DNA of 64,000 bases from Streptacidiphilus rugosus AM-16 (GCF_000744655.1 NZ_JQMJ01000004.1:2108001-2172000), one strand, 5' to 3'. Shown: positions 35,211 to 43,250, numbered from the stretch's first letter. The notes: a model not told the origin generated them from the letters alone. Translations and numbers: made by a program.

Positions 35211-35652
35211 CGCGGGGGCGCACAGTGACACCGAGTATCGGCTTTCCGACGGGACGAGTGATGCTGCGGCGTATGTGTCCGCGGAGGCGGCGCTCGTGCG
35301 GGCGGCGTTTCCGAGGTTGACCGCTGGGCAGGTGGTGAATCGGATGATCAAGTCCGCCATGAACCCCACGGGGAAGGCTCATGACGATCACTACGGCTAC
35401 GGGATCATCCGGCCGGACGCGGCGCTGACCTTCGACATTCCTGCCGGGCCCGCCGCAGGTCCGCTGCCGCAGGCAGCGGTCAGTGCCACGGCTGCTGGGG
35501 TGGCGCCCGAGGGGCGGCAGGTGGCTGGGGTGAGGCCGGTCGGGGGCGGAGGGGGCGGTGGGGTGGTCGTCGGAGGGGTGGCGGTCGCGGTGGTGGGGAT
35601 AGTTGGCGCGGGCGTGTGGTGGTGGAGGAGGCGGGCGCGGGGCGCCCGGTGA
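34498..35652 (+). CDS. mycosin-like S8 serine protease (type VII secretion associated)
   Basis: 384 residues from TTG 34498; no better start keeps the signal peptide (ALPCSIIIAIAGSDPVMA, cleavage near residue 28). Subtilisin triad: Asp in VAVIDSGIRSSHVD, His in YGHGTGMASL, Ser in DGTSDAAAYVSA, with oxyanion Asn in ASAGN. GTSDAAA departs from the usual GTSFAAP. C-terminal membrane helix VVVGGVAVAVVGIVGAGVWWW and RRRARGAR anchor. Mycosins process or stabilise type VII systems; no EccC ATPase is present here. The first 240 codons are low-GC. Confidence 0.88.
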   Translation: MNIRRQAFKVALPCSIIIAIAGSDPVMADSVRDAQWPLRVFNAQNRVWPHSNGQGVLVAVIDSGIRSSHVDLFGKVANGFDYMTNDSEPKDHDKYGHGTGMASLICGHGHGDKHSDGILGLSPGVQILPIAIDIGTTADSKEARAIRYAVDHDAKVINMSFAGPASVEGDADAISYARTHDVVLVASAGNRGSDRLEWPAAYPGVVSVGAVDADGQVWPQSNYGPQLTLTAPGVNIVAAGAHSDTEYRLSDGTSDAAAYVSAEAALVRAAFPRLTAGQVVNRMIKSAMNPTGKAHDDHYGYGIIRPDAALTFDIPAGPAAGPLPQAAVSATAAGVAPEGRQVAGVRPVGGGGGGGVVVGGVAVAVVGIVGAGVWWWRRRARGAR

Positions 35653-35724
35653 GCGGTTGCGGATGGGCGCAGCGTGGCGTGGCATGGAACCCGGTAGTCC
35701 GCAGCGCGGGAGAGGAGCGGGGCC

Positions 35725-36912
35725 ATGCAGGACCGTGCTCCGTCCCGCAAGGCGAGGCCGGTGCGGACGAGTCGGGTTCTGCTGCTTCTCCCCATCGCGC
35801 TGATGGTGCTCATCGCCCTGACCGACATCATCGCCCCCGCCGACATCCACCTCGGCCCGCTGCTCGTCGTGGCGCCGGCCATCACCGCCTCTTTCGGCAG
35901 CGCCCGCGCGACCGCCGCCATCGGCACGCTCGCCGTCGCCACCCTCGTGGCGATCGGCATCTCGCGCGGAGTGATCACCACCGAGAACCTCCAGGTGCAG
36001 ATCGCCTCCCTGGTCGCCATCGGCGCGTTCGTCGTCGTCTTCGTCCACCTCCGCGAGCGCCGCATCGTCGAGCTCGAACGGGTGAAATCCGTCTCCGAGG
36101 CCGCCCAGCAGGTCCTGCTACGACCGCTCCCCACCCGCGCCGGCCCGCTGCGCATCGCCTCCGCCTACCACGCCGCCACCAGGGACGCCCGGATCGGCGG
36201 CGACCTCTACGCCGCCGCCCGAACGCACGCGAGCACCCGACTCGTGATCGGTGACGTCCGCGGCAAAGGCCTGGCGACCCTCGGTGACGCGGCGCTGCTG
36301 CTCGGCGCCTTTCATGCCGCCGCTCACCGCCAAGCCCCACTTCCCGAGCTCGCCGCCTCCCTCGACGACAGCGTCACCTGGGGCCTGGCCGAGCTCGCCA
36401 CCACCAACGGAACCGCCGAGGCCGACGCGGGGGAACGGTTCGTGACCGCCGCCATCGTCGACATCCTCGACGAACTCCCCCTTCTCCGCCTCATCAACTG
36501 CGGGCACCCACATCCCCTGCTGCTGCACGCGGGACGGGCCACCGCCCTGGAGGTGCCCGAGCAGAGCCCCCCGCTCGGACTGGGCCTCGGAGCGGGCGAC
36601 GAGCCCTTTCCGCTCGCCGAGTTCCCGTTCGAACCGGGGGACATGCTGCTGCTCTACACGGACGGATTGATCGAGGCCCGGAATCCGGACGGAGAGTTCT
36701 ACCCGCTGATGGAGCGGATCGAGGTGCTCGCGACGCGTCCGACCCCGCCGGAGGAGGGGCCCGAGGGGCTGCTGAATCGACTGACCGAGGACCTGCGCCA
36801 CTATGTCAGCGGCCCGCTCCAGGACGACGCCGCGATGATCGCGATCGTCCGGGCCCCGCTTCCCGCGCGGGGCCCGGACAAGGGCACGGCCGAGGACCGA
36901 ACGGTCAGCTGA
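35725..36912 (+). CDS. membrane-bound PP2C/SpoIIE-family phosphatase
   Basis: 395 residues from ATG 35725, behind AGAGGAG. Four N-terminal membrane helices (residues 17-110), then a SpoIIE phosphatase domain with RIGGDLYAA, VIGDVRGKG, LLLYTDGLIEAR and DDAAMIAI. The metal Asp residues of the last three motifs are present; GGDLYAA lacks the second Asp often seen in GGDWYD. Likely dephosphorylates an anti-sigma antagonist. 8-bp overlap with the convergent exporter gene. Confidence 0.88.
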   Translation: MQDRAPSRKARPVRTSRVLLLLPIALMVLIALTDIIAPADIHLGPLLVVAPAITASFGSARATAAIGTLAVATLVAIGISRGVITTENLQVQIASLVAIGAFVVVFVHLRERRIVELERVKSVSEAAQQVLLRPLPTRAGPLRIASAYHAATRDARIGGDLYAAARTHASTRLVIGDVRGKGLATLGDAALLLGAFHAAAHRQAPLPELAASLDDSVTWGLAELATTNGTAEADAGERFVTAAIVDILDELPLLRLINCGHPHPLLLHAGRATALEVPEQSPPLGLGLGAGDEPFPLAEFPFEPGDMLLLYTDGLIEARNPDGEFYPLMERIEVLATRPTPPEEGPEGLLNRLTEDLRHYVSGPLQDDAAMIAIVRAPLPARGPDKGTAEDRTVS

Positions 36913-38554
36913 CCGAGTCGGCTGCGGCGAGCTGAGCCGGGGTGGCTTCGGCCTCCACCGCCACCGGCCTCGTCGACGACGCGGCCGAGGCCGCGATGGG
37001 CGCTCCTGTCGTGGTGCGCAGCGGGACCTCCTTGACGAAGAGGATCGCCACGACCGCCGCCAGGGCGAACGGCGCGCCGTAGAGGAAGACGTCCGCCACG
37101 CCGTGGCCGAAGGCCGCCTCCACCACGCTGCGGACCGGCACGGGAAGCGCCGACAGCTTCGGCAGGCTTCCGCTGTTGCCGGCGGAGTGCACGCCGATCG
37201 CGGAGAGGCCGTCCGCGGTGTAGCGAATGACCTTGGTCGACATGATCGACCCGAGCGCGGAGACGCCGACCGCGCCGCCGAGGGTCCGCATGAAGGCGAC
37301 GACGGCGCTCGCCGCGCCCAGTTCCTCCCGCCGGACCTGGTTCTGCACCGAGAGCACCAGGTTCTGCATCGTCATGCCCAGCCCGGAGCCGATCAGGAAC
37401 ATGTAGACCGCGAGCAGCCAGTAGTCCGTGTCCGAGCGGACCGTGCCCATCAGGAAGAGTCCGGCGGCCGTGAGCAGCGCGCCGAGAACGAGGATCGCCT
37501 TCCAGCGCCCCGTTCGGGTGATCACGCGCCCGGAGACGAGCGAGACGACGGCCAGGCCGAGAATCATGGGGAGCGTCATGACGCCCGCCATCGTCGGCGA
37601 GTTGTCGCGGGCCAGCTGGAAGTACTGGCTGAGGAAGGTGGTGGTCGAGTACATCGCCACACCGATGAACAGGCTCGCGACCACCGCGAGCGAGATGGTC
37701 CGCTGGCGGAACAGGTGCATCGGGATGATCGGCTCTGCGGCCCGCGCCTCGGCGACGAGGAAGAGAACGCCCAGCAACACGGCTCCGCCGACCATCGCGC
37801 CGGTCTGCCACGACATCCACGCGTACTTGTCACCCGCGAACGAGACCCACACCAGCACCAGCGACACGGCTGCCGTCACCAGCGTGGTGCCCAGCCAGTC
37901 CACTCGGACGCGACGCTTCGTGACGGGCAGGTTCAGGGTCTTCTGCAGCACGATCAGAGCGACGACGGCGAACGGAACCCCGACGTAGAAGCACCAGCGC
38001 CAGCCGAGCCAGGAGGTGTCGACGATCGCGCCGCCGATCAGCGGGCCACCGATCGTGCCGAGCGCGAAGACGCCGCCGAGGTAGCCGGAGTACCGGCCGC
38101 GCTCACGCGGGGAGATCATCGTCGCCATGATCGTCTGCGTCAGGGCGGTCATCCCGCCCGCGCCGATGCCCTGGATGACTCGGGCGGAGATGAGCATCCC
38201 CGCACTGTGGGAGAGGCCGGCGATGCAGGAACCGACGACGTAGATCACCAGGCCGAGCTGGACCAGCAGCTTCTTGCTGACGAGGTCGGCGAGCTTGCCC
38301 CAGATCGGGGTCGAGACGGTGAGCGCCAGCAGCGTGGCGGTGATGACCCAGGTGTAGGCGGTCTGGCTTGCGTGCAGATCGGAGATGATCGTGGGCAGGG
38401 CGTTCGACACGATCGTCGAGGACAGGATCGCGACGAAGAGTCCGAGCAGCAGGCCGGTCAGGGCCTCCATGATCTGCCGATGGCTCATCGGCTCGCCGTC
38501 GCCCACGATCGGGCGCTTGGCCGCGTGCCGGGCCTGCACAGGTTGCTGGGACAT
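36905..38554 (-). CDS. DHA2-family (EmrB/QacA) drug exporter
   Basis: 549 residues with about 14 membrane helices, typical for DHA2. Motif A GKLADLVSKK, motif C GPLIGGAIVD after LGTIG, starting SHRQIMEALTGLLLGLFVAIL. Proton-driven export of hydrophobic compounds. Upstream lies an AT-rich operator cluster, but no regulator gene is adjacent. C-terminal 30 residues are cytoplasmic and Ala-rich. Confidence 0.92.
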   Translation of the reverse strand: MSQQPVQARHAAKRPIVGDGEPMSHRQIMEALTGLLLGLFVAILSSTIVSNALPTIISDLHASQTAYTWVITATLLALTVSTPIWGKLADLVSKKLLVQLGLVIYVVGSCIAGLSHSAGMLISARVIQGIGAGGMTALTQTIMATMISPRERGRYSGYLGGVFALGTIGGPLIGGAIVDTSWLGWRWCFYVGVPFAVVALIVLQKTLNLPVTKRRVRVDWLGTTLVTAAVSLVLVWVSFAGDKYAWMSWQTGAMVGGAVLLGVLFLVAEARAAEPIIPMHLFRQRTISLAVVASLFIGVAMYSTTTFLSQYFQLARDNSPTMAGVMTLPMILGLAVVSLVSGRVITRTGRWKAILVLGALLTAAGLFLMGTVRSDTDYWLLAVYMFLIGSGLGMTMQNLVLSVQNQVRREELGAASAVVAFMRTLGGAVGVSALGSIMSTKVIRYTADGLSAIGVHSAGNSGSLPKLSALPVPVRSVVEAAFGHGVADVFLYGAPFALAAVVAILFVKEVPLRTTTGAPIAASAASSTRPVAVEAEATPAQLAAADSVS

Positions 38555-38589
38555 CAGCCACGTTCCTTCGTCATCATCAGGTCCCGATT

Positions 38590-38640
38590 AATTGCTTAAC
38601 ACAACTATACATAGTTGGTTGCTAAACGCAACTAGCAACC
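38590..38640. promoter_or_regulatory. MarR/TetR-type operator cluster before the DHA2 exporter
   Basis: Two adjacent dyads in an unusually AT-rich patch: AACTAT-AC-ATAGTT (38603-38616) and GTTGC-TAAAC-GCAAC (38618-38632). GGTTGC/GCAACC (38617-38640) makes a wider repeat around the second. They start 36 bp upstream of the exporter ATG. The controlling repressor is not encoded next to it. Confidence 0.65.
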
Positions 38641-38665
38641 TTGGCTCGGCGAGTTGCTCGCTTGT

Positions 38666-38688
38666 TTGTTCGATTAGAGGAGTAGGCT
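38666..38688 (+). promoter_or_regulatory. possible DNA-damage promoter of the AlkB gene
   Basis: TTGTTCGAT-N8-TAGGCT. This has the spacing of the actinobacterial RecA-independent damage promoter (TTGTCRGTG-N8-TANNNT), although the first box is only partly matched. TAGGCT ends six bases before the AlkB ATG, which would make the transcript leaderless. GAGGAG at 38677-38682 is an alternative ribosome site. Confidence 0.4.
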
Positions 38689-38694
38689 CGTCCC

Positions 38695-39345
38695 ATGGCC
38701 CTCACCACACCACTGCAGGCCTCCCTGTTCGACGAGGCCGAAGACGTACGACTGCGCCCCCTCCAGCACTTCGCCCCCGAGCGCATCGACCTGGGCGCCG
38801 GCGCGTGGATCGACCTGCTCCCCGGCTGGCTGACGGGTGCGGACACGCTGTTCGAACGGCTGGCGACGCAGGTGCCGTGGCATGCGGAGCGCCGCAAGAT
38901 GTACGACCGGGTCGTGGACGTCCCCCGCCTGCTCGCGTTCTACGACGAGGAGGACCGCCTCCCGGACCCGCTGCTCAGGGACGCCCGGGAGATGCTGAGC
39001 GCCCACTACGGCGCCGAACTCGGCGAGTCCTTCGCGACCCTCGGACTCTGCTACTACCGCGACGGCCGCGACAGCGTCGCCTGGCACGGCGACACCATCG
39101 GACGCGGCAAGACCGAGGACACCATGGTGGCGATCCTGTCGGTCGGAGAACCCCGAGCCCTGCTCCTGCGGCCACGCCCCGAAGCGGGGGCCTCGGGTAC
39201 GACGGTGCGCCAGCAACTGGGCCACGGCGACCTCATCGTGATGGGTGGCTCCTGCCAGCGCACCTGGGAGCACGCCATCCCGAAGACGGCCCGCGCCGTC
39301 GGCCCCCGCATCAGCATCCAGTTCCGCCCTCGGGGCGTCCGGTAA
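38695..39345 (+). CDS. AlkB-like Fe(II)/2-oxoglutarate dioxygenase
   Basis: 216 residues, full length for AlkB. Iron ligands: His and Asp in AWHGDTIG and His in TWEHAIPK; the 2-oxoglutarate Arg residues are in GPRISIQFR. It repairs alkylated bases (1-methyladenine, 3-methylcytosine) by oxidative demethylation. The promoter-like sequence directly before the ATG resembles damage-induced promoters. Confidence 0.92.
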   Translation: MALTTPLQASLFDEAEDVRLRPLQHFAPERIDLGAGAWIDLLPGWLTGADTLFERLATQVPWHAERRKMYDRVVDVPRLLAFYDEEDRLPDPLLRDAREMLSAHYGAELGESFATLGLCYYRDGRDSVAWHGDTIGRGKTEDTMVAILSVGEPRALLLRPRPEAGASGTTVRQQLGHGDLIVMGGSCQRTWEHAIPKTARAVGPRISIQFRPRGVR

Positions 39346-39357
39346 CCGCACGTGGGC

Positions 39358-39394
39358 GTGCCGATGGGCCGCCGGGTGGGCGGCTCATCGGCAC
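39358..39394. terminator. hairpin between the convergent alkB-like and HNH genes
   Basis: 16-bp stem with one mismatch (GTGCCGATGGGCCGCC with GGCGGCTCATCGGCAC), 5-nt loop, 12 bp after the AlkB stop and 15 bp beyond the HNH stop. Works in both directions by position; T-run short. Confidence 0.7.
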
Positions 39395-39409
39395 GTTGTG
39401 GGGTTGTGG

Positions 39410-40813
39410 CTACCGGTTGGGGTAGCGGGTGTTGGGGGGTGGGGGTGTGTCCGGGGGCGGCACCGCCCTGGGCCTGCCGTTGGTCATCTCCAACTCCCAG
39501 CCGGTGTGGTGGAGGTCGGTGTGGTGTTCCCCGCAGAGCAGGGCGAGGTTGTCGAGGCTGGTGTGGCCGCCGTCGGCCCAGTGGGTCAGGTGGTGGGCCT
39601 CGCACCAGGTGGGCGGCCTTGTGCAGCCGGACCAGACGCAGTGCCGGTCCCGGGCGATGACCGCGTCCCGCAGGTGCGCGGGCACGGTCCGGGTGGCGCG
39701 GCCGATGGAAACCGGCTTGCCCTGGCCCTTGGTGAGGATCACCCGGAGCCGGCAGTCGCAGGACTCCTTACGGGCCTGCCACCGCGGAAGATGGGACCCC
39801 CGCGTGCTGGTGGCGACACCCACCGGGTGCAGCAACCCCGACACATCATCGTCGGCCGGGGACCCTTCGGGGTCGTCGTCCCCGTCGAAGGTGGGGTGGG
39901 CGGGGCACTCCTCCCGCAGCGCGTCCAGATCCGCGATCACGGTGAAGTGGGGCCGCTGACCACCCGTGGTGGGCAGCTTGTCGCACCCGAGCGCGAGGTC
40001 GGCCACCGCCTCCAGGGCGTCGCCCATCCGCTCCGGATGCGTCCGGGTCTCCCCCTCCACCGGGGTGCCCATCGCCGCCTCCAGCGCCACACGCAGCTTC
40101 TCCCCCGCCACCGCCGACAGTTCGGCGGTCAGGACCCAGAACGGGTCATCCGACGTGCCGGTCTGCGACAGCCTCGCGGTGGAGCGGAACAGCGCCGGGG
40201 CGTCCTTCGCCTGCGGCTCCTGCTCCTCCACCAGATGGGCGCGGACCTGCCGGGCGGCCTGCTTCAACTGACCGAGGTGCAGGGTCTTGGCCTGCCCGAC
40301 CAGGAGTTCTTCGGCCTGCTCCCGGGCCTGGGGGTCTTCCACGTCGGTGATCTCGTGGGCGATGACCTCCGCCTGGCTGGCGGAGAGTTCCCCGTCGGTG
40401 AGGGCGGTGCGGACGGTGCGCAGGGTGTCCAGGCGACGGGCGCGCTCGACGAGCTGCTTCGCCGCCCGGTCACTCAACTGCCCGTGCGTCTGCAGGAACC
40501 CCTTCGCCGTCCGCGAACGGGTGGCGGCCACCGCACCCGTGCGGTCGAACACCGCCACCCGACGTGCGAGCTCCGCCCCCACCATCTCCTCGAACCGCAC
40601 CAGCGCCAGAAGCTGCTCGGCCTGAAACGGGGCACCGGCCGCACACAGGGCGTCGTCGTCCTCCGCCGCGAGCGCGGCCAAGAACGTCATGCAGGAAGAG
40701 GGCAGGGTCCGCAGCGGCTCCGTGCTCGCAGCCCGGGCCTGGCGGGAGCTTGAGGGGGTCAGGGGATCCGCACGGAACACGTCCCCCAGCGAGGCAGAAA
40801 ACACCTCACCCAT
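39410..40813 (-). CDS. DUF222-HNH endonuclease domain protein (13E12-repeat family)
   Basis: 467 residues from ATG 40813 (GGAG 8 bases upstream); the frame is open to 40897. N-terminal DUF222 (about residues 45-330, with ARRVAVFDRTGAVAATRSRTAKGFL) and C-terminal HNH nuclease: HCVWSGCTRPP, CEAHHLTHW, DNLALLCGEHH. Such genes occur in many dispersed copies in actinobacteria (REP13E12 in mycobacteria) and may be selfish. No flanking repeats or target duplication seen. Confidence 0.88.
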   Translation of the reverse strand: MGEVFSASLGDVFRADPLTPSSSRQARAASTEPLRTLPSSCMTFLAALAAEDDDALCAAGAPFQAEQLLALVRFEEMVGAELARRVAVFDRTGAVAATRSRTAKGFLQTHGQLSDRAAKQLVERARRLDTLRTVRTALTDGELSASQAEVIAHEITDVEDPQAREQAEELLVGQAKTLHLGQLKQAARQVRAHLVEEQEPQAKDAPALFRSTARLSQTGTSDDPFWVLTAELSAVAGEKLRVALEAAMGTPVEGETRTHPERMGDALEAVADLALGCDKLPTTGGQRPHFTVIADLDALREECPAHPTFDGDDDPEGSPADDDVSGLLHPVGVATSTRGSHLPRWQARKESCDCRLRVILTKGQGKPVSIGRATRTVPAHLRDAVIARDRHCVWSGCTRPPTWCEAHHLTHWADGGHTSLDNLALLCGEHHTDLHHTGWELEMTNGRPRAVPPPDTPPPPNTRYPNR

Positions 40814-40949
40814 GGACGCATCTCCGTCTTCACACCCGCCCCCGAACATCGAGGCGTCCATAGAACAATTATCAATCCCCGCCCACCCCGCCACCATGGC
40901 CCGTCGTGACTATCTTCCGAACACGAACGAGTTAGTCATTCTGTTCGAT

Positions 40950-41282
40950 TTAACGCCGAGCCAGGACGCGCTCCGGCCCGTCGTCGGCTTGCAACTCCGC
41001 GAGGATGCCGCGGGCCGCGCGCAGGAGTTCGGCGACGTCGGCGCCGGCCAGGGAGTAGACCACCGTGTCACCCTCGCGAACGGAGTCCACCAGGCCGGAG
41101 CGGCGCAACACCGCGAGTTGCTGCGAGAGGTTGGAGCGTTCCACGTCGATCTGGGCCAGCAGGTCGCGGACCGGCATCGGACCGTCCTGAAGGAGTTCGA
41201 GGACTCGGATGCGGACCGGATGCCCGAGCATCCGGAAGAAGTCCGCCTTCGCCTGGCAGAGCGGGACCTGCACCCGGATCAT
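40950..41282 (-). CDS. ArsR-family winged-helix regulator
   Basis: 110 residues from ATG 41282; GTG 41273 is an alternative with better spacing to GGAGGG. ArsR core: ADFFRMLGHPVRIRVLELLQ, then RSNLSQQLAVLRRSGLVDSVREGDTVVYSL. Only one Cys (PLCQAK), so a classical metal site is unlikely. It follows the 86-residue gene by 7 bp as an operon. Its probable operator is the perfect inverted repeat at 41604. Confidence 0.88.
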   Translation of the reverse strand: MIRVQVPLCQAKADFFRMLGHPVRIRVLELLQDGPMPVRDLLAQIDVERSNLSQQLAVLRRSGLVDSVREGDTVVYSLAGADVAELLRAARGILAELQADDGPERVLARR

Positions 41283-41289
41283 CCCTCCG

Positions 41290-41550
41290 TCACTCGCCGG
41301 CCGACACCGGAGAGCCTGAGGTGGAGCCGGAGGATGAGGAGGTGGTGGTGGATTCAGTCCCAGATTCAGTCCCAGCCACAGCAGCGTCCGACGGCGCGTC
41401 CGCGCCGCCCTCGCGAGCCTGGCGCAGGGCCTCTTCCAGCTCGTCCAGCGCGCGGGAGAGCCCGACCGGATCCTGCGCGGCGACTGCCTCGGCCAGCGCG
41501 GCGCGAGCATCGGCGACCTGCTTGAGCAGCAGCTGTTCGTTCTGGTCCAC
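41290..41550 (-). CDS. small coiled-coil protein co-transcribed with ArsR
   Basis: 86 residues from GTG 41550, chosen for GAGGAGG five bases upstream; the open frame to 41652 crosses the operator. Residues 1-50 are a charged helix (ALAEAVAAQDP, ALDELEEALRQAREG). The last 30 residues are Ser/Thr/Gly-rich. No known family. Location in front of ArsR suggests a shared function or a modulator role. Confidence 0.65.
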   Translation of the reverse strand: MDQNEQLLLKQVADARAALAEAVAAQDPVGLSRALDELEEALRQAREGGADAPSDAAVAGTESGTESTTTSSSSGSTSGSPVSAGE

Positions 41551-41603
41551 CGCGACCTCCTCGGAGTCTCCCCCCGAAGCCCCCTCAGCTGCCACCATCG
41601 CAG

Positions 41604-41625
41604 GAATTGAATAGTTCTTCAATTC
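41604..41625. promoter_or_regulatory. probable ArsR operator
   Basis: Perfect 8-bp inverted repeat GAATTGAA-N6-TTCAATTC, 54 bp before the first gene of the arsR operon and 84 bp before paaK. Size fits the dyads bound by ArsR-family dimers. Probably autoregulatory. Confidence 0.7.
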
Positions 41626-41677
41626 ATGGACATATGCCCACTTCCTTGACACCCGCCTTCCCCGCGACGCACTATCG

Positions 41678-41691
41678 ACCGAACATTCGGT
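41678..41691. promoter_or_regulatory. PaaR-like palindrome before paaK
   Basis: ACCGAA-CA-TTCGGT, 17 bp upstream of the paaK ATG. It matches the core of the site I recall for actinobacterial PaaR (ACCG-NNCGNN-CGGT) except one central base. PaaR is a TetR repressor released by phenylacetyl-CoA; it is not encoded in this window. Confidence 0.55.
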
Positions 41692-41708
41692 AGGCAGGAG
41701 CCCCGCGC

Positions 41709-43070
41709 ATGCCCGTTCCCGTTCCCCCGTCCAGCACCGCCCCGGTCGACGCCGCCGCCCCCGCCGGCCCGCCGAGCGAACTCCTCGACGCCGGGGAACG
41801 GATGAGCCCGGTCGAACTGCGCGAGCACCAGCTCACGGCCCTGCGATGGACGCTTCGGCACGCCTACGACAACGTCGAGCTGTACCGCCGCAAGTTCGAC
41901 GCGGCCGGCGTCACGCCCGACGACTGCCGCAGCCTGGACGATCTGGCCCGCTACCCCTTCACGACCAAGGCCGACCTGCGCTCCTGCTACCCCTTCGGGA
42001 TGTTCGCCGTCCCGATGGACCAGGTGCGCCGGATTCACGCGTCCAGCGGGACGACCGGACAGCCCACCGTCGTCGGGTACACCGAGGACGACCTGAACAT
42101 GTGGGCGGACGTCGTGGCCCGCTCGATCCGCGCGGCGGGCGGGCGGCCCGGGCACAAGGTGCACATCTCCTACGGCTACGGCCTCTTCACCGGCGGGCTC
42201 GGGGCGCACTACGGCGCGGAGCGCGCGGGCTGCACGGTGATTCCGGCGTCCGGCGGGATGACGGCACGCCAGGTGCAGATCATCCAGGACTTCCGACCCG
42301 AGATCATCATGGTCACCCCCTCCTACATGCTGACGCTCCTCGACGAGTTCGAGCGCCAGGGCATCGACCCACGCAGCACCTCCCTCCGGGTCGGGATCTT
42401 CGGCGCAGAGCCGTGGACGGAGGCGATGCGGCAGGAGATCGAAGAGCGGCTCGACATCGACGCCGTGGACATCTACGGACTCTCGGAGGTGATCGGCCCC
42501 GGTGTGGCGCAGGAGTGCGTGGAGACCAAGGACGGGCTGCACATCTGGGAGGACTATTTCTACCCCGAGATCGTCGACCCGGTCACCGACGCGCTGCTCC
42601 CGCAGGGCGAGAACGGCGAGACCGGCGAACTGGTCTTCACCTCGCTGACCAAGCAGGCGCTGCCCATCATCCGGTACCGGACCCGCGACCTGACGCGGTT
42701 GCTGCCGGGGACGGCCCGGCCGTCCTTCCGCCGGATGGAGAAGATCACCGGCCGCTGCGACGACATGATCATCCTGCGGGGTGTCAACGTCTTCCCGACC
42801 CAGATCGAGGAGATCGTGCTCCGCACGCCCGCCGTGGCGCCGCACTTCCAGCTGCGACTGACCCGGAGCGGGCGGCTCGACCGGATGGCGGTCGAGGTGG
42901 AAGCCCGTCCGGACGCGAGCAGCGGCGAGCGCGAGGCGGCCGCCGCGGCGATCGCCCGTGGGGTGAAGGACGGCGTCGGGATCACCGTCGAGGTGGCCGT
43001 CGTGGATCCGGAGACGCTCGAGCGCTCGGTAGGCAAGATCCGTCGGGTGGTCGACCTCCGGGAGAAGTGA
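41709..43070 (+). CDS. paaK: phenylacetate-CoA ligase
   Basis: 453 residues from ATG 41709, behind AGGAG. Adenylate-forming enzyme: P-loop HASSGTTGQPTVVGYT, the PaaK-type YGLFTGGLGAHYG, VDIYGLSEVIGPGVAQEC, and RCDDMIILRGVNVFPTQIEE. The C-terminal catalytic Lys is in VGKIRRVVDL. It activates phenylacetate to phenylacetyl-CoA with ATP. The ring-epoxidase genes paaABCDE are not next to it, so an alternative aryl acid is possible. Terminator-like hairpin at 43183 ends the unit. Confidence 0.92.
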   Translation: MPVPVPPSSTAPVDAAAPAGPPSELLDAGERMSPVELREHQLTALRWTLRHAYDNVELYRRKFDAAGVTPDDCRSLDDLARYPFTTKADLRSCYPFGMFAVPMDQVRRIHASSGTTGQPTVVGYTEDDLNMWADVVARSIRAAGGRPGHKVHISYGYGLFTGGLGAHYGAERAGCTVIPASGGMTARQVQIIQDFRPEIIMVTPSYMLTLLDEFERQGIDPRSTSLRVGIFGAEPWTEAMRQEIEERLDIDAVDIYGLSEVIGPGVAQECVETKDGLHIWEDYFYPEIVDPVTDALLPQGENGETGELVFTSLTKQALPIIRYRTRDLTRLLPGTARPSFRRMEKITGRCDDMIILRGVNVFPTQIEEIVLRTPAVAPHFQLRLTRSGRLDRMAVEVEARPDASSGEREAAAAAIARGVKDGVGITVEVAVVDPETLERSVGKIRRVVDLREK

Positions 43071-43182
43071 GAGCCGAAGGACTTCGGAGCCCAGGAGTCG
43101 GGCCCAAGAAGCAGGAACCAGGAACTCCGGGCTGGGAAGTCCGGGCCGGGAAGTCGTAGCCGGCAGGTCCAGGCCACGAGAT

Positions 43183-43250
43183 GAGCGCACGGGAGGCCTG
43201 TCGCGGGGCCCGCAGGGGGTCGCGCGGCAGGAATCGCCCGTGCGCTCTTG
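43183..43250 (+). terminator. long-loop hairpin after paaK
   Basis: Perfect 11-bp repeat GAGCGCACGGG...CCCGTGCGCTC (43183-43193 and 43237-43247) followed by TTG. The 43-nt loop can fold internally. It lies between paaK and the racemase gene and probably separates the two units. Degenerate copies of a GGAAGTCCGGGCC-like word occur just before it. Confidence 0.55.

Noticed and set aside
39410-40813. DUF222-HNH gene as a complete mobile element
   Set aside because: No terminal repeats or target duplication could be seen; annotated as a gene only.
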